Below the pieces are notes generated by a model that saw only the letters and a list, made by a program, of their open reading frames with translations, had not been told where the DNA came from and made no database searches. From assembly GCF_003173575.1 (NCBI RefSeq), contig NZ_QGNY01000006.1:248001-312000 (forward strand): a stretch of DNA of 64,000 bases, given 5' to 3'. Source of the stretch: Pedobacter paludis. Lineage in GTDB: Bacteria; Bacteroidota; Bacteroidia; Sphingobacteriales; Sphingobacteriaceae. Below, one piece after another: positions 51,618 through 60,357 of the stretch. Made by a program: the position numbers and the translations under genes. Every line of letters starts with the position of its first letter. Position 1 is the first letter of the stretch.

Positions 51618-53051
51618 ATGAGTTCAGAACAAGCACAGACCAAGTGGGGGCAATTTATTCCCTTAGTTACCGTATTCTTTTTTTGGGGCTTTGTAGCCGC
51701 CAGTAATGATATTTTAATTCCTGTATTTAGAAAGGCATTTGATTTATCTCAAGCAGAGAGCCAGTTGGTTTCCTTAGCCTTTTACATTGCTTATACCGTT
51801 GGTGCATTAATTTATAATGGAATATCTGTTGTAATTAAACAAGATATCGTTAACAAACTTGGGTATAAAAACTCTTTGGCGCTTGGTTTAGTAATTTCTG
51901 CCTTAGGTACATTGCTTTTTTACCCGGCAGCTAATTTGCACTCGTTTCCATTAATGCTTTCAGGCTTATTTATTGTAGCCTTAGGTTTTTCTTTACAACA
52001 AACGGTAGCAAATCCCTTAGCTATTGCTTTAGGGCCAATTAGAACCGGTTCGCAACGTTTAACTTTAGCCGGTGGGATTAACAATTTTGGTACAACAATA
52101 GGGCCATTGGTTGTAAGTTTTGCCATTTTCGGTTCTGCAGCCAATGCAACAACAGATATCAGTATTGAAAGTGTAAAAATTCCTTATTTAATTTTAGGTG
52201 TTGCATTTATTGCCGTAGCTGTTTTCTTAAAATTATCTTCTCTTCCAGATAGACCAGCCTTGGTTGAAGCAAAAATTGATGACATTAGCCAAAAAGGTTC
52301 TGCATTGAAATACCCACAATTGGTATTGGGGATGATTGCTATTTTTGTTTACGTTGGTGTTGAGGTTTCTACCGCAAGTAATTTACCTGCTTACATGGAA
52401 AAAGATCTGGGTTTTGCCATTAAAGATATTGCGCCTTACATTTCCTTGTATTGGGCAAGTATGATGATTGGTCGTTGGACGGGTGCGGTTGAGGCTTTTA
52501 CCGATAATGTTAGTACACAAAAAATATTAAGATTCATTGCGCCATATTTGGCTTTTGGAATTTTCTTAGCTGTAAACGCAATTGCCAAACATGATCTTGC
52601 TCCATTTTATGTTTATGGACTAATTATATTGGTTTTAATCGTAGCAGATATGGCCAGTAAAGGTAACCCTGCAAGAATGCTTTTGATTTTTTCTGCAATA
52701 GGTATTACCGCGTTGTTAATCGGAATGTTTACTACAGGTATGGTGAGTGTTTATGCCATTACAAGTGTGGGTTTATTCTGTAGTACATTATGGCCTTGTA
52801 TATTTACCCTAGCAGTAAGCGGATTGGGTAAACACACCAGTCAAGGTAGTAGTTTCCTAATTATGATGATTATGGGTGGTGGTATCATCAGCTGGTTGCA
52901 GGGCGCTGTTTCTGAATTTACAGGAATACAATATAGTTATGTAGTGGGCATTATCTGTTTTGCTTATTTGGCATTTTATGCTTGGAAAGTAAGCGGAATA
53001 TTAAAATCGCAAGGAATTAACTTCGACCAAAAAATTGCTGGCGGACATTAA
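51618..53051 (+). CDS. FucP-type sugar MFS transporter
   Basis: The 477-residue protein has about twelve hydrophobic segments and FFFWGFVAASNDILIPVFRKAFDLSQAESQLVSLAFYIAYTVGAL, the pattern of the fucose/glucose-galactose:H+ symporter group. Other marks are LQQTVANPLAIALGP and VYVGVEVSTASNLPAYM. It probably imports a hexose with H+, but the residues do not fix the sugar. The polar GPIRTGSQRLTLAGGINNFGTTIGP region is typical of this group. A terminator hairpin follows. Confidence 0.92.
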   Translation: MSSEQAQTKWGQFIPLVTVFFFWGFVAASNDILIPVFRKAFDLSQAESQLVSLAFYIAYTVGALIYNGISVVIKQDIVNKLGYKNSLALGLVISALGTLLFYPAANLHSFPLMLSGLFIVALGFSLQQTVANPLAIALGPIRTGSQRLTLAGGINNFGTTIGPLVVSFAIFGSAANATTDISIESVKIPYLILGVAFIAVAVFLKLSSLPDRPALVEAKIDDISQKGSALKYPQLVLGMIAIFVYVGVEVSTASNLPAYMEKDLGFAIKDIAPYISLYWASMMIGRWTGAVEAFTDNVSTQKILRFIAPYLAFGIFLAVNAIAKHDLAPFYVYGLIILVLIVADMASKGNPARMLLIFSAIGITALLIGMFTTGMVSVYAITSVGLFCSTLWPCIFTLAVSGLGKHTSQGSSFLIMMIMGGGIISWLQGAVSEFTGIQYSYVVGIICFAYLAFYAWKVSGILKSQGINFDQKIAGGH

Positions 53052-53072
53052 TTTTTATAAACTAATTTTACG

Positions 53073-53106
53073 GCCACAGATTGATTCATCTTTCTGTGGC
53101 TTTTTT
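53073..53106 (+). terminator. Terminator hairpin after the sugar transporter
   Basis: GCCACAGA (53073-53080) and TCTGTGGC (53093-53100) form an eight-base-pair stem with a 12-base loop, followed by six T. It ends only ten bases before the dCMP deaminase ATG, leaving no room for a separate promoter, so partial read-through is implied. Confidence 0.8.
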
Positions 53107-53116
53107 GATTTTTTAC

Positions 53117-53575
53117 ATGACAGATAAACCAAGTTTCGACACAATTTTTATGAATCTTGCCACCGATTTAGCTGCTCGTTCACACTGTGTCCGTGCGCAT
53201 GTAGGTGCCGTTTTAACCAAGGATACCAGAATTATTTCTATCGGATATAATGGCCCGCCTGCAGGAACACATAATTGTGATGAAGAATGGCCAGAGCATG
53301 GTTGTGCGAGAGATAGTAAAGGAAGTTGCTCATTGGCACTTCATGCAGAAGAAAATGCAATTTTATACGCATCAAAAAATGGTTCAAAGATAGAAGGCTG
53401 TACCCTTTACACTACTTTATCGCCTTGTATAGCCTGTGCAAGACTAATTTTATCATCTGGAATTAAACTGGTTTATTATTCAAAATCTTATGCAGCTTAT
53501 AAAGGTTTGCCTAGCGATGAAGGCGTGGATTTTTTAAGAAAGTTTGGTGTAGAGGTTAAATTGATTGAATCGTAG
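53117..53575 (+). CDS. dCMP deaminase / ComEB-type cytidylate deaminase
   Basis: From the ATG at 53117 the 152-residue enzyme has the zinc motif HAEENA (His76, Glu78) and PCIAC (Cys104, Cys107). The upstream segment GYNGPPAGTHNCDEEWPEHGCARD is typical of dCMP deaminases and provides additional metal or nucleotide contacts. It converts dCMP to dUMP for thymidylate synthesis. The longer start at 53081 lies inside the terminator and was rejected. Confidence 0.94.
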   Translation: MTDKPSFDTIFMNLATDLAARSHCVRAHVGAVLTKDTRIISIGYNGPPAGTHNCDEEWPEHGCARDSKGSCSLALHAEENAILYASKNGSKIEGCTLYTTLSPCIACARLILSSGIKLVYYSKSYAAYKGLPSDEGVDFLRKFGVEVKLIES

Positions 53576-53577
53576 TT

Positions 53578-53720
53578 GAATTGGTTAACTGTTAAATTGG
53601 TTAATTGTTTGAATAGATTAAGTGTTGATTGTTGAATGACATAATGAAAATTTAACGCTGAAAATTTAGTGCTTAAAGGATAACAAATAGGCAATAAAAC
53701 AATTTAACAATTCCTTTTTT
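53578..53720. repeat. AT-rich repetitive gap before guaA
   Basis: Short words such as AATTGGTTAACTGT and AATTGGTTAATTGTT are repeated at 53580-53610, matching words in the gap at 30895-30935. The remainder is AT-rich with no ORF. Confidence 0.4.
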
Positions 53721-53724
53721 TCTC

Positions 53725-53732
53725 TATCTTTG
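53725..53732 (+). promoter_or_regulatory. -7 box TATCTTTG for guaA
   Basis: A perfect TAnnTTTG box ends three bases before the ATG at 53736. Transcription would start at or near the first codon. The TTG at 53730 overlaps the box and is not a plausible start. Confidence 0.55.
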
Positions 53733-53735
53733 CGG

Positions 53736-55265
53736 ATGCAAGAAAAAATCATTATCGTCGATTTTGGTTCGCAATTTACACAACTCATTGCCCGTAGAGT
53801 ACGCGAATTAAATATTTACTGTGAAATATATCCATTCAACAATCTTCCTGAGATTACTTCAGATGTAAAAGGAATTATCTTTTCTGGTAGTCCATATTCT
53901 GTTCGCCAGGATGATGCTCCTCAGATTGATTTAACTCAATATCATTTAAAATACCCATTATTAGCCGTTTGCTACGGTGCACAGTATATTGCACAGCAAT
54001 CTGGCGGTCAGGTTCAAGCCTCTTCAACACGCGAATACGGTCGTGCTAACTTAAATTTTGTAAATCAAGAGAACAAACTTTTTAAAGGAATCAATATCGA
54101 TTCTCAGGTTTGGATGAGTCATGGTGATACCATTACCGATATGCCCGAAAATGCAGAATTAATTGCAAGTACAGAAAGTGTAAAAGTTGCAGCTTATCAC
54201 ATAAAGGATTCTGATACTTATGCGATTCAGTTTCACCCAGAGGTTACGCACAGTATCGATGGAAAAGTTCTATTAGAAAATTTCCTGGTTGATATTTGTG
54301 GATGTAGCCAAGACTGGACTTCAGCATCGTTTATCGAAACTACAATTGCCGAATTAAAAGCAAAATTAGGTGATGATAAAGTTGTTTTGGGATTATCTGG
54401 CGGTGTTGACAGTAGTGTGGCTGCGGTTCTTTTGCATAAAGCAATCGGTACAAATCTTCATTGTATTTTTGTTGATAATGGCCTATTGCGCAAAGATGAA
54501 TACAACCAAGTGCTTGAGCAATACAAACACATGGGTTTAAATATTAAAGGTATTGATGCTAAAGATCGCTTTTTAAGTCAGCTGGCTGGATTAAAAGATC
54601 CAGAATTAAAACGAAAAGCCATCGGCCGTGTTTTTATAGAGGTTTTTGATGATGCCGCACATGAGGTTACTGGTGTAAACTGGTTGGGTCAGGGCACAAT
54701 TTATCCTGATGTAATTGAGTCTATTTCGGTTAACGGACCATCGGCTACCATTAAATCGCATCATAATGTTGGCGGTTTGCCAGATTTTATGAAGCTAAAA
54801 GTGGTTGAACCGTTAAATACTTTGTTTAAAGATGAAGTGAGAAGAGTGGGTAAAGCCTTAGGCATTGACGATGTGATTTTAGGTCGCCATCCTTTCCCAG
54901 GGCCAGGTTTAGCGATCAGAATTTTAGGTGATGTAACGGCGGAGAAAGTTGAAATTTTGCAACATGCAGATTCTATTTACATCAATGAATTAAAAAATGC
55001 AGGTTTATACGATAAGGTTTGGCAGGCAGGGGCAATCTTTTTGCCAGTTCAATCTGTTGGGGTAATGGGCGATGAACGTACTTATGAAAACGTAATCTGC
55101 TTACGTGCTGTCGAATCAGTTGACGGTATGACAGCTGACTGGTGCCACTTACCTTATGATGTTTTGGCGAAAATTTCAAACGAGATTATCAATAAGGTAA
55201 AAGGGATTAATAGAGTTGTGTATGATATTAGTTCAAAACCACCCGCAACAATAGAATGGGAATAA
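53736..55265 (+). CDS. guaA: GMP synthase (glutamine-hydrolysing)
   Basis: The 509-residue enzyme begins MQEKIIIVDFGSQFTQLIARRVRELNIYCEI. The class-I amidotransferase domain has the nucleophile in AVCYGAQYIA and the His/Glu pair in QFHPEVTHS. The ATP pyrophosphatase domain carries LGLSGGVDSSVAAVLL near 222. The C-terminal dimer domain ends INRVVYDISSKPPATIEWE. It converts XMP to GMP with glutamine and ATP, and is complementary to the purF gene 5 kb upstream. Confidence 0.97.
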   Translation: MQEKIIIVDFGSQFTQLIARRVRELNIYCEIYPFNNLPEITSDVKGIIFSGSPYSVRQDDAPQIDLTQYHLKYPLLAVCYGAQYIAQQSGGQVQASSTREYGRANLNFVNQENKLFKGINIDSQVWMSHGDTITDMPENAELIASTESVKVAAYHIKDSDTYAIQFHPEVTHSIDGKVLLENFLVDICGCSQDWTSASFIETTIAELKAKLGDDKVVLGLSGGVDSSVAAVLLHKAIGTNLHCIFVDNGLLRKDEYNQVLEQYKHMGLNIKGIDAKDRFLSQLAGLKDPELKRKAIGRVFIEVFDDAAHEVTGVNWLGQGTIYPDVIESISVNGPSATIKSHHNVGGLPDFMKLKVVEPLNTLFKDEVRRVGKALGIDDVILGRHPFPGPGLAIRILGDVTAEKVEILQHADSIYINELKNAGLYDKVWQAGAIFLPVQSVGVMGDERTYENVICLRAVESVDGMTADWCHLPYDVLAKISNEIINKVKGINRVVYDISSKPPATIEWE

Positions 55266-55310
55266 TTAATGGCCGATTTGCCTTAAGGTTCTCAATTTAA
55301 AAAATAAACA

Positions 55311-55356
55311 AAATATGCTAGTGAGGTAAATAAACTTTACTAGCATATTTTTGTTA
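55311..55356 (+). terminator. Intrinsic terminator after guaA
   Basis: AAATATGCTAGT (55311-55322) and ACTAGCATATTT (55339-55350) form a 12-bp stem with a 16-base loop and T-rich tail. It lies 46 bases after the guaA stop and just before the lipoprotein gene. Confidence 0.85.
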
Positions 55357-55368
55357 AAACATCTGGTT

Positions 55369-56586
55369 ATGCGTTTTAAAAATAGATTTTGGTTATTCTT
55401 TTTATTGGGTCTGGTTTTGGCTGCTTGTTCGCCAAAAGTTAGAACTGTTAAAAAAGAAGCGGAAAAGCCAGTTGAAAAAGAAAAACCAGTAGAAAAAAAA
55501 CAGCTTAAAAAGTTTACCCAAGCAAATATATCCCTACTTGTTCCATTTAAGCTGAACGAAATCAACTTAAAAACTGCTACAAAAACTGATATTGAAAAGT
55601 ATGCCATGCCAATTGATTTCTATCAGGGCTTTAAACTGGGCTTGGATTCTGTTGCCGCATCGGGATTAAATTTTAAGCTTAACGTTTTCGATACGCAAGA
55701 TGATAATGCTCATATAGGCGCATTGTACAACAATGATCGGTTTAGAAAAAGCAATTTAATTGTTGGTCCGGTTTTTCCTGAAGGTGTTAAATACATCTCC
55801 AACTATTCTAAGCTCAATAATGCCATTGTCGTTTCGCCTTTGGCAGCTTCTCATCCTTCGGATTTCGACAATCCAAACCTGATTTCTGTTGTCAATAACA
55901 TCGAACTGCATGGCAAAAAAATTGCCACTTATATCGCAAAGACTTACAGCCCAACAAATACCATCATTGTTTTAATCAATCCGAAGAAAACTGAAGACGA
56001 GCAATTTGCTGCGCCAATTAGAAATTACTTTCTGGCCCAAAAAAATATAAAATTCGTCGTTCAGGAATATGCCTCGGCTTATACATTTGAAACGAAGATG
56101 ATAAAAGGCAAGCAATATGTTGTTGTGGTTGCTTCATCAGATCGGGCTTTTGTTTTGCCGACTATAGAGAAACTTTACAAGCTTAAGAACCTTCCAACGG
56201 GAGGATATTCTATTAATTTGTTCGGTCACCCAAACTGGGTTAAACAAAATTATCCAACAGATAAGCTGCAGGGTTTAAATACGGTAGTGAGCTCATCGTA
56301 CAAAGTTGATTATAAAAATTCGGCAGTGATATCGTTTATCAAAAAATATCGGGCTAAATATGGTTTCGAACCAGGAGAATTTGCTTTTAAGGGCTTTGAT
56401 GTAGGTTACTATTTTGGTAAGCTTCTTTCTACCTATGGAGAGGATTATTTAGAATACATTACAAAAGAAAAATATAAAGGCCTACAGAATAATTTTTCTT
56501 TCATTCATGATGAAAAATTGGGCTATATTAACACCAGCCTAATGTTGTTGCGTTACAAAAACTACGCACTTAACATGATCGAATAA
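55369..56586 (+). CDS. Lipoprotein with type-1 periplasmic-binding fold
   Basis: The ATG at 55369 precedes a lipobox (LVLAACSPK). A lysine/glutamate-rich repeat (KPVEKEKPVEKKQLKK) links the anchor to a domain beginning ANISLLVPFKLNE. The fold pattern, with NLIVGPVFPEGVKYISNY, IVVSPLAASHPSD and NTIIVLINPKKT, resembles amino-acid ABC-transporter binding proteins and LivJ-like domains. There are no transporter genes nearby, so it may be a sensor or peptidoglycan-related lipoprotein like LpoA. Its position between guaA and an RNA methyltransferase is not informative. Confidence 0.85.
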   Translation: MRFKNRFWLFFLLGLVLAACSPKVRTVKKEAEKPVEKEKPVEKKQLKKFTQANISLLVPFKLNEINLKTATKTDIEKYAMPIDFYQGFKLGLDSVAASGLNFKLNVFDTQDDNAHIGALYNNDRFRKSNLIVGPVFPEGVKYISNYSKLNNAIVVSPLAASHPSDFDNPNLISVVNNIELHGKKIATYIAKTYSPTNTIIVLINPKKTEDEQFAAPIRNYFLAQKNIKFVVQEYASAYTFETKMIKGKQYVVVVASSDRAFVLPTIEKLYKLKNLPTGGYSINLFGHPNWVKQNYPTDKLQGLNTVVSSSYKVDYKNSAVISFIKKYRAKYGFEPGEFAFKGFDVGYYFGKLLSTYGEDYLEYITKEKYKGLQNNFSFIHDEKLGYINTSLMLLRYKNYALNMIE

Positions 56587-56616
56587 TGAATTGATTTATT
56601 TCTTTTAATCTGAAAT

Positions 56617-57783
56617 ATGAGAGTAGAGCATCAGCTAAAAGCTTTTGAACAAATTTTAAATCGTTACGATGGCAGTTTGCCCCTGCATCGTTTTCTGCCT
56701 GCATATTTCAAACAGAATAAACAAATGGGCTCATCTGATAGGAGATGGGCAACAAGGCACATTTACAGCTTTTTTAGGCTGGGTAAAGCTTTATTTAACC
56801 ACACAGTTGAAGAACGATTAAGTATTGCTGATTTTCTTTGCCAGGAAAATTTAAGTCCGGTAGTAGAAAAAAATCTGCCCGATTTTATTGAGCATGTTAC
56901 CTTACCGCTAGAAGATAAACTAAAACTAATTGAAATAAAATATCCCGATTTCGATTTAGAAGCAGTATTTCCTTTCCATTCTCATTTGTCAGAAGTAATC
57001 AATAAGACTGATTTTTACACCTCATTTTTTAAACAACCGGATCTATTTATCCGCGTTGGGGAAGAAGCTATAGAGGAAATTGTTTCTACCTTAAAGAATC
57101 AAAACATTGCTGTAAAGCAAATTAATGCAACTGCATTGGCTTTGCCAAATGGCACAAAGTTAGAAACCATTTTAAAAGAAGGATCTTATCAGGTTCAGGA
57201 TTTATCCTCACAACACACCGGAACGTACTTTTTGCCCAATAAGTGGGATAAATGGTGGGATTGTTGCGCTGCATCAGGTGGAAAAACATTACTATTGCAT
57301 AGTTTAGAGCCTGTTATCGAGTTATTGGTTTCTGATCTTCGCGAAAGTGTATTGGTTAACCTTGATGAACGTTTTCGTTTGGCAGGGATAAAGAAATACC
57401 ACAAAAAGGAGTTGGATCTTTTGCAAAACAATGATCAGATTCTCCATCATTATGCTTTTGATGGGATTATTTTAGATGCGCCCTGTACAGGCTCAGGTAC
57501 GTGGGGGAGAACCCCCGAGCTGTTAAGTTTTTTTGAGGAACGTAAAATCAGTTATTTTTCAAATATTCAAAAAGGCATTGTTCAGAATGTGGTTAAATAT
57601 TTAAAGCCCGGAAAGCCCCTAATTTATATTACCTGTTCTGCCTTTGCGCAAGAGAATGAAGATGTTGTGCAGCATATACTTGATACATTACCTTTAACAT
57701 TAGAAAAGATGGAGTTGATTAAAGGTTATGAAAATAATGCAGACACCATGTTTGTAGCGAGGTTAATCAAAAAGCAAGATTAA
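56617..57783 (+). CDS. RsmB/NOP2-family RNA (cytosine-5) methyltransferase
   Basis: The 388-residue protein has an N-terminal helical region of about 140 residues with FKQNKQMGSSDRRWATRHIYS. The SAM-binding domain includes YQVQDLSSQHTGTYF, DCCAASGGKTLLL, the catalytic DAPCTGSGTWGRTPE and YITCSAFAQENEDVVQ with the second Cys. This matches 5-methylcytosine rRNA methyltransferases such as RsmB. The usual PxxPxG between motifs is partly altered (KPGKPLIY). The target base cannot be read. Confidence 0.9.
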   Translation: MRVEHQLKAFEQILNRYDGSLPLHRFLPAYFKQNKQMGSSDRRWATRHIYSFFRLGKALFNHTVEERLSIADFLCQENLSPVVEKNLPDFIEHVTLPLEDKLKLIEIKYPDFDLEAVFPFHSHLSEVINKTDFYTSFFKQPDLFIRVGEEAIEEIVSTLKNQNIAVKQINATALALPNGTKLETILKEGSYQVQDLSSQHTGTYFLPNKWDKWWDCCAASGGKTLLLHSLEPVIELLVSDLRESVLVNLDERFRLAGIKKYHKKELDLLQNNDQILHHYAFDGIILDAPCTGSGTWGRTPELLSFFEERKISYFSNIQKGIVQNVVKYLKPGKPLIYITCSAFAQENEDVVQHILDTLPLTLEKMELIKGYENNADTMFVARLIKKQD

Positions 57784-57805
57784 ATTTTTGGCATTAAGGT
57801 ATTTG

Positions 57806-57821
57806 TAGGCTAAAAAGCCTA
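57806..57821. terminator. Small hairpin after the methyltransferase gene
   Basis: TAGGCT and AGCCTA around AAAA form a 6-bp stem, overlapping the stop codon of the minus-strand microprotein. There is no strong T run. Confidence 0.35.
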
Positions 57822-57926
57822 AGTATGTTCGAACCAAGATTTTAGGTTCTTCTTAATGTATTTTACTGCCTCAATTAAAACTGCAACAGCTCCAATAATC
57901 AGTGTATATTCTTCAAAGCCATTCAT
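57819..57926 (-). CDS. Possible 35-residue membrane microprotein
   Basis: An ATG at 57926 opens a 35-codon frame with a hydrophobic core YTLIIGAVAVLIEAV and a basic tail (KYIKKNLKSWFEH). It has the composition of a small single-pass inner-membrane protein. It is in the 263-bp gap between the RNA methyltransferase and the MarC gene. No good promoter is visible, and chance cannot be excluded for such a short frame. Confidence 0.4.
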   Translation of the reverse strand: MNGFEEYTLIIGAVAVLIEAVKYIKKNLKSWFEHT

Positions 57927-58046
57927 GATATAAGCTTTATGTTTAGATAAATATACTCAATTTTTGTTACAATATAAGAAAGAGTAAAGCTAAAGACTAA
58001 AGCGAAAGGGTAAAAGCCAAGGGCTAATGTAAAGTTTCGTGGGGCA

Positions 58047-58613
58047 TTAAAGTCCGGTATTGTTTCTAAAGAGCTTAATTGCAATTGCCAGTAAGATTAC
58101 GCCAAAGGCCTTACGCAATATATTTAATCCTGATTTACCAAAGAGTTTTTCCAGCCTGTTGGTGTTTTTCAAAACGAAATAAACAAAAAGCATATTCAAT
58201 AAGATGCCCACAAGGATGTTCTGCGTGTCGTACTCTGTTTTTAATGATAAAAGAGTCGTCATGGTGCCGGCGCCTGCAATTAATGGAAAGGCAAGAGGAA
58301 CTATTGATACGGTTTCTGGCGCTTCTTCTTTAAAAATGGTTAGACCCAAAACCATTTCCATTGCAATAAAAAAGATTACAAATGAACCTGCAATGGCAAA
58401 AGATTCTACATCAAGCCCAATTACCTTTAGTAGAGATTCTCCTAAAAAAAGAAATAAAATCATTAAGCCTGTAGCCACCAAAGATGCCTTTTCAGACTCG
58501 ATGTGGCCTGCCTTTCTGCGTAACTCGATTACAACGGGAATGGCACCTAAAATATCAATTATGGCGAAAAGTACCATGGTGGTCGACAGAATCTGACTTA
58601 AATTGAATTTCAT
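58047..58613 (-). CDS. MarC-family integral membrane protein
   Basis: The 188-residue protein has about six hydrophobic segments and the family pattern FAIIDILGAIPVVIELRRKAGHIESEKASLVA, then PLAFPLIAGAGTMTTLLSL. MarC proteins were once linked to multidrug resistance, but that role is not supported, and the function remains open. Length matches the family (about 190-220). Confidence 0.93.
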   Translation of the reverse strand: MKFNLSQILSTTMVLFAIIDILGAIPVVIELRRKAGHIESEKASLVATGLMILFLFLGESLLKVIGLDVESFAIAGSFVIFFIAMEMVLGLTIFKEEAPETVSIVPLAFPLIAGAGTMTTLLSLKTEYDTQNILVGILLNMLFVYFVLKNTNRLEKLFGKSGLNILRKAFGVILLAIAIKLFRNNTGL

Positions 58614-58630
58614 AGAGACGAGATTATATA

Positions 58631-58638
58631 CAAATGTA
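58631..58638 (-). promoter_or_regulatory. -7 box TACATTTG for marC
   Basis: A perfect TAnnTTTG match on the minus strand is 17 bases before the ATG at 58613. Confidence 0.5.
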
Positions 58639-58676
58639 GAGCAATTAAATTCATAGCGAAATTATTGCTTATAAAA

Positions 58677-58703
58677 AAAGCCTCGATTTTTGGTCGAGGC
58701 TTT
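58677..58703. terminator. Terminator after the APC permease gene
   Basis: AAAGCCTCGA (58677-58686) and TCGAGGCTTT (58694-58703) form a 10-bp stem with a seven-base loop. On the minus strand the stem is followed by T residues, fitting the end of the permease gene that stops at 58721. Confidence 0.85.
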
Positions 58704-58720
58704 ATGATATTTTGTAAATA

Positions 58721-60241
58721 TTAATCTAGTATATCTGGTTTTGGCGGATCTTGTGGGATTACTGTTTTTCCGGTGGTGCGTAAAACAGAATGTTTTGCAC
58801 TGTACCCGAAGTAAATGATAAAACCAAGTGCTAACCACCCGAATAGTCTTAACCAGTTGGTCCAACCTAATCCAAGAATCATTAAACCGCATGCTAAAAC
58901 TCCAAGAATTGGAATTAAAGGTACCCATGGAGTTCTGAATTGACGAGGAAGATCTGGATCTGTCTTTCTTAAAATGATCACCGCAATACATACCAGCATA
59001 AAGGCAAATAATGTACCAATACTGGTCATATCTCCAACAACATCTCCTGGAATAAAGGCTGCGAACAAACCTACAATAACTAAAATTACTAAGTTGGCTT
59101 TGTAAGGAGTTTTAAATTTTGGATGTAAATCGCTGAACATTTTTGGCAATAAACCATCTTTACTCATTGAATAAAACACACGACTTTGGCCTAAAAGCAT
59201 TACTAAAATAACTGAAGAAAAACCAGCTAGAATTGCAACAGTAACCAGTTTAGCCAACCATCCATAACCCGTCATATATTCGCTAATTGCAGCTACAACA
59301 GAAGCTTCGCCACCTTTAGTTCTGAAAAACTCAACTGGAGCGATACCTGTTAAAACGTGGGCAAAAAGGATATACAAAATTGTACAAACGGCCAATGAAC
59401 CTAAGATACCGATTGGCATTGCTGTTTTAGGATTTTTGGTTTCCTGAGCTGCAGTACTCACCGCATCAAAACCAATAAAAGCAAAGAAAACCGTTCCTGC
59501 AGCACCGATAACACCCCAGAAACCACCAAAACTATGGCTAATTCCAGCGTGATCCACATAAGTTGTAGCTGGTGGAATGTATGGATGATGATTAGCCTCG
59601 TGAATAAAGCCCCATCCTAATACTATAATCAATACTACGATAGCTACCTTTGTTATTACGATAACGCCATTTACAAAAGCTGACTCTGAAGTACCTTTAA
59701 TTAAAAGCAAACTTAGTATGCCTACTATAAATAAGGCAGGAAGATTCATAATTCCATTAACGGTTCCATCCGGATGTGACTGAAACGGTGAGTGGCACCA
59801 TTCATACGGTATGGGCGACATATGTAAAACTTCAACAAGAAGTTTGTTCAAGTATTCGCTCCATGCAATACCAACAGTTGCGGCGCCAACAGCGTATTCC
59901 AAAACTAAATCCCATCCAATTACCCAAGCCATTAACTCACCCATGGTTGCATAGGTATAGGTATAGGCACTACCTGAAATTGGAATAGAAGATGATAACT
60001 CAGCATAACATAATCCTGCAAGGGCACAGCCAATAGCAGCAATTATAAAACCGATTGTAACAGATGGACCAGCATTTTGAGCGGCCGCTGCGGCAGTACG
60101 CACAAATAGCCCGGCACCAATGATAGCTCCAACACCTAATGCGACTAATGCTCCCGCACTAAGTGTACGCTTTAAGCCTTTGGCAGAATCTCCTGCTTCT
60201 TCAAGCAACAGATGCATTGGCTTTTTAGTAAATAAACCCAT
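58721..60241 (-). CDS. APC-family amino-acid permease
   Basis: The 506-residue transporter has the first-helix core LSAGALVALGVGAIIGAGLFVRTA, PISGSAYTYTYATMGELMAWVIGWDLVLEY and FFAFIGFDAVSTAAQETKNPKTAMPIG. It has about twelve membrane segments and lacks the long polar loop of the 649-residue paralogue at 21524. It probably imports amino acids with H+. It lies between the marC-family gene and the pyrophosphatase gene, with terminators on both sides, so it is likely monocistronic. Confidence 0.93.
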   Translation of the reverse strand: MGLFTKKPMHLLLEEAGDSAKGLKRTLSAGALVALGVGAIIGAGLFVRTAAAAAQNAGPSVTIGFIIAAIGCALAGLCYAELSSSIPISGSAYTYTYATMGELMAWVIGWDLVLEYAVGAATVGIAWSEYLNKLLVEVLHMSPIPYEWCHSPFQSHPDGTVNGIMNLPALFIVGILSLLLIKGTSESAFVNGVIVITKVAIVVLIIVLGWGFIHEANHHPYIPPATTYVDHAGISHSFGGFWGVIGAAGTVFFAFIGFDAVSTAAQETKNPKTAMPIGILGSLAVCTILYILFAHVLTGIAPVEFFRTKGGEASVVAAISEYMTGYGWLAKLVTVAILAGFSSVILVMLLGQSRVFYSMSKDGLLPKMFSDLHPKFKTPYKANLVILVIVGLFAAFIPGDVVGDMTSIGTLFAFMLVCIAVIILRKTDPDLPRQFRTPWVPLIPILGVLACGLMILGLGWTNWLRLFGWLALGFIIYFGYSAKHSVLRTTGKTVIPQDPPKPDILD

Positions 60242-60300
60242 ATTATAGTTTTTGTTTAGATTAATTCAGTTCCAAACCTAAATAAAAATTACGGAAAAGT

Positions 60301-60330
60301 AAAAGGGATTTTGGTTAAAAAATCCCTTTT
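60301..60330 (-). terminator. Terminator after the pyrophosphatase gene
   Basis: AAAAGGGATTT (60301-60311) and AAATCCCTTTT (60320-60330) form an 11-bp stem. On the minus strand it follows the pyrophosphatase stop at 60358 and precedes the T-rich stretch toward 60290. Confidence 0.8.
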
Positions 60331-60357
60331 GCCGTTATTATATCTATGTTTTTACAA

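Noticed and set aside
58204..58596. 130-codon plus-strand frame within the marC region
   Set aside because: It is the antisense shadow of the MarC coding sequence; its Lys/Ser/Thr-rich translation is typical of such shadows.
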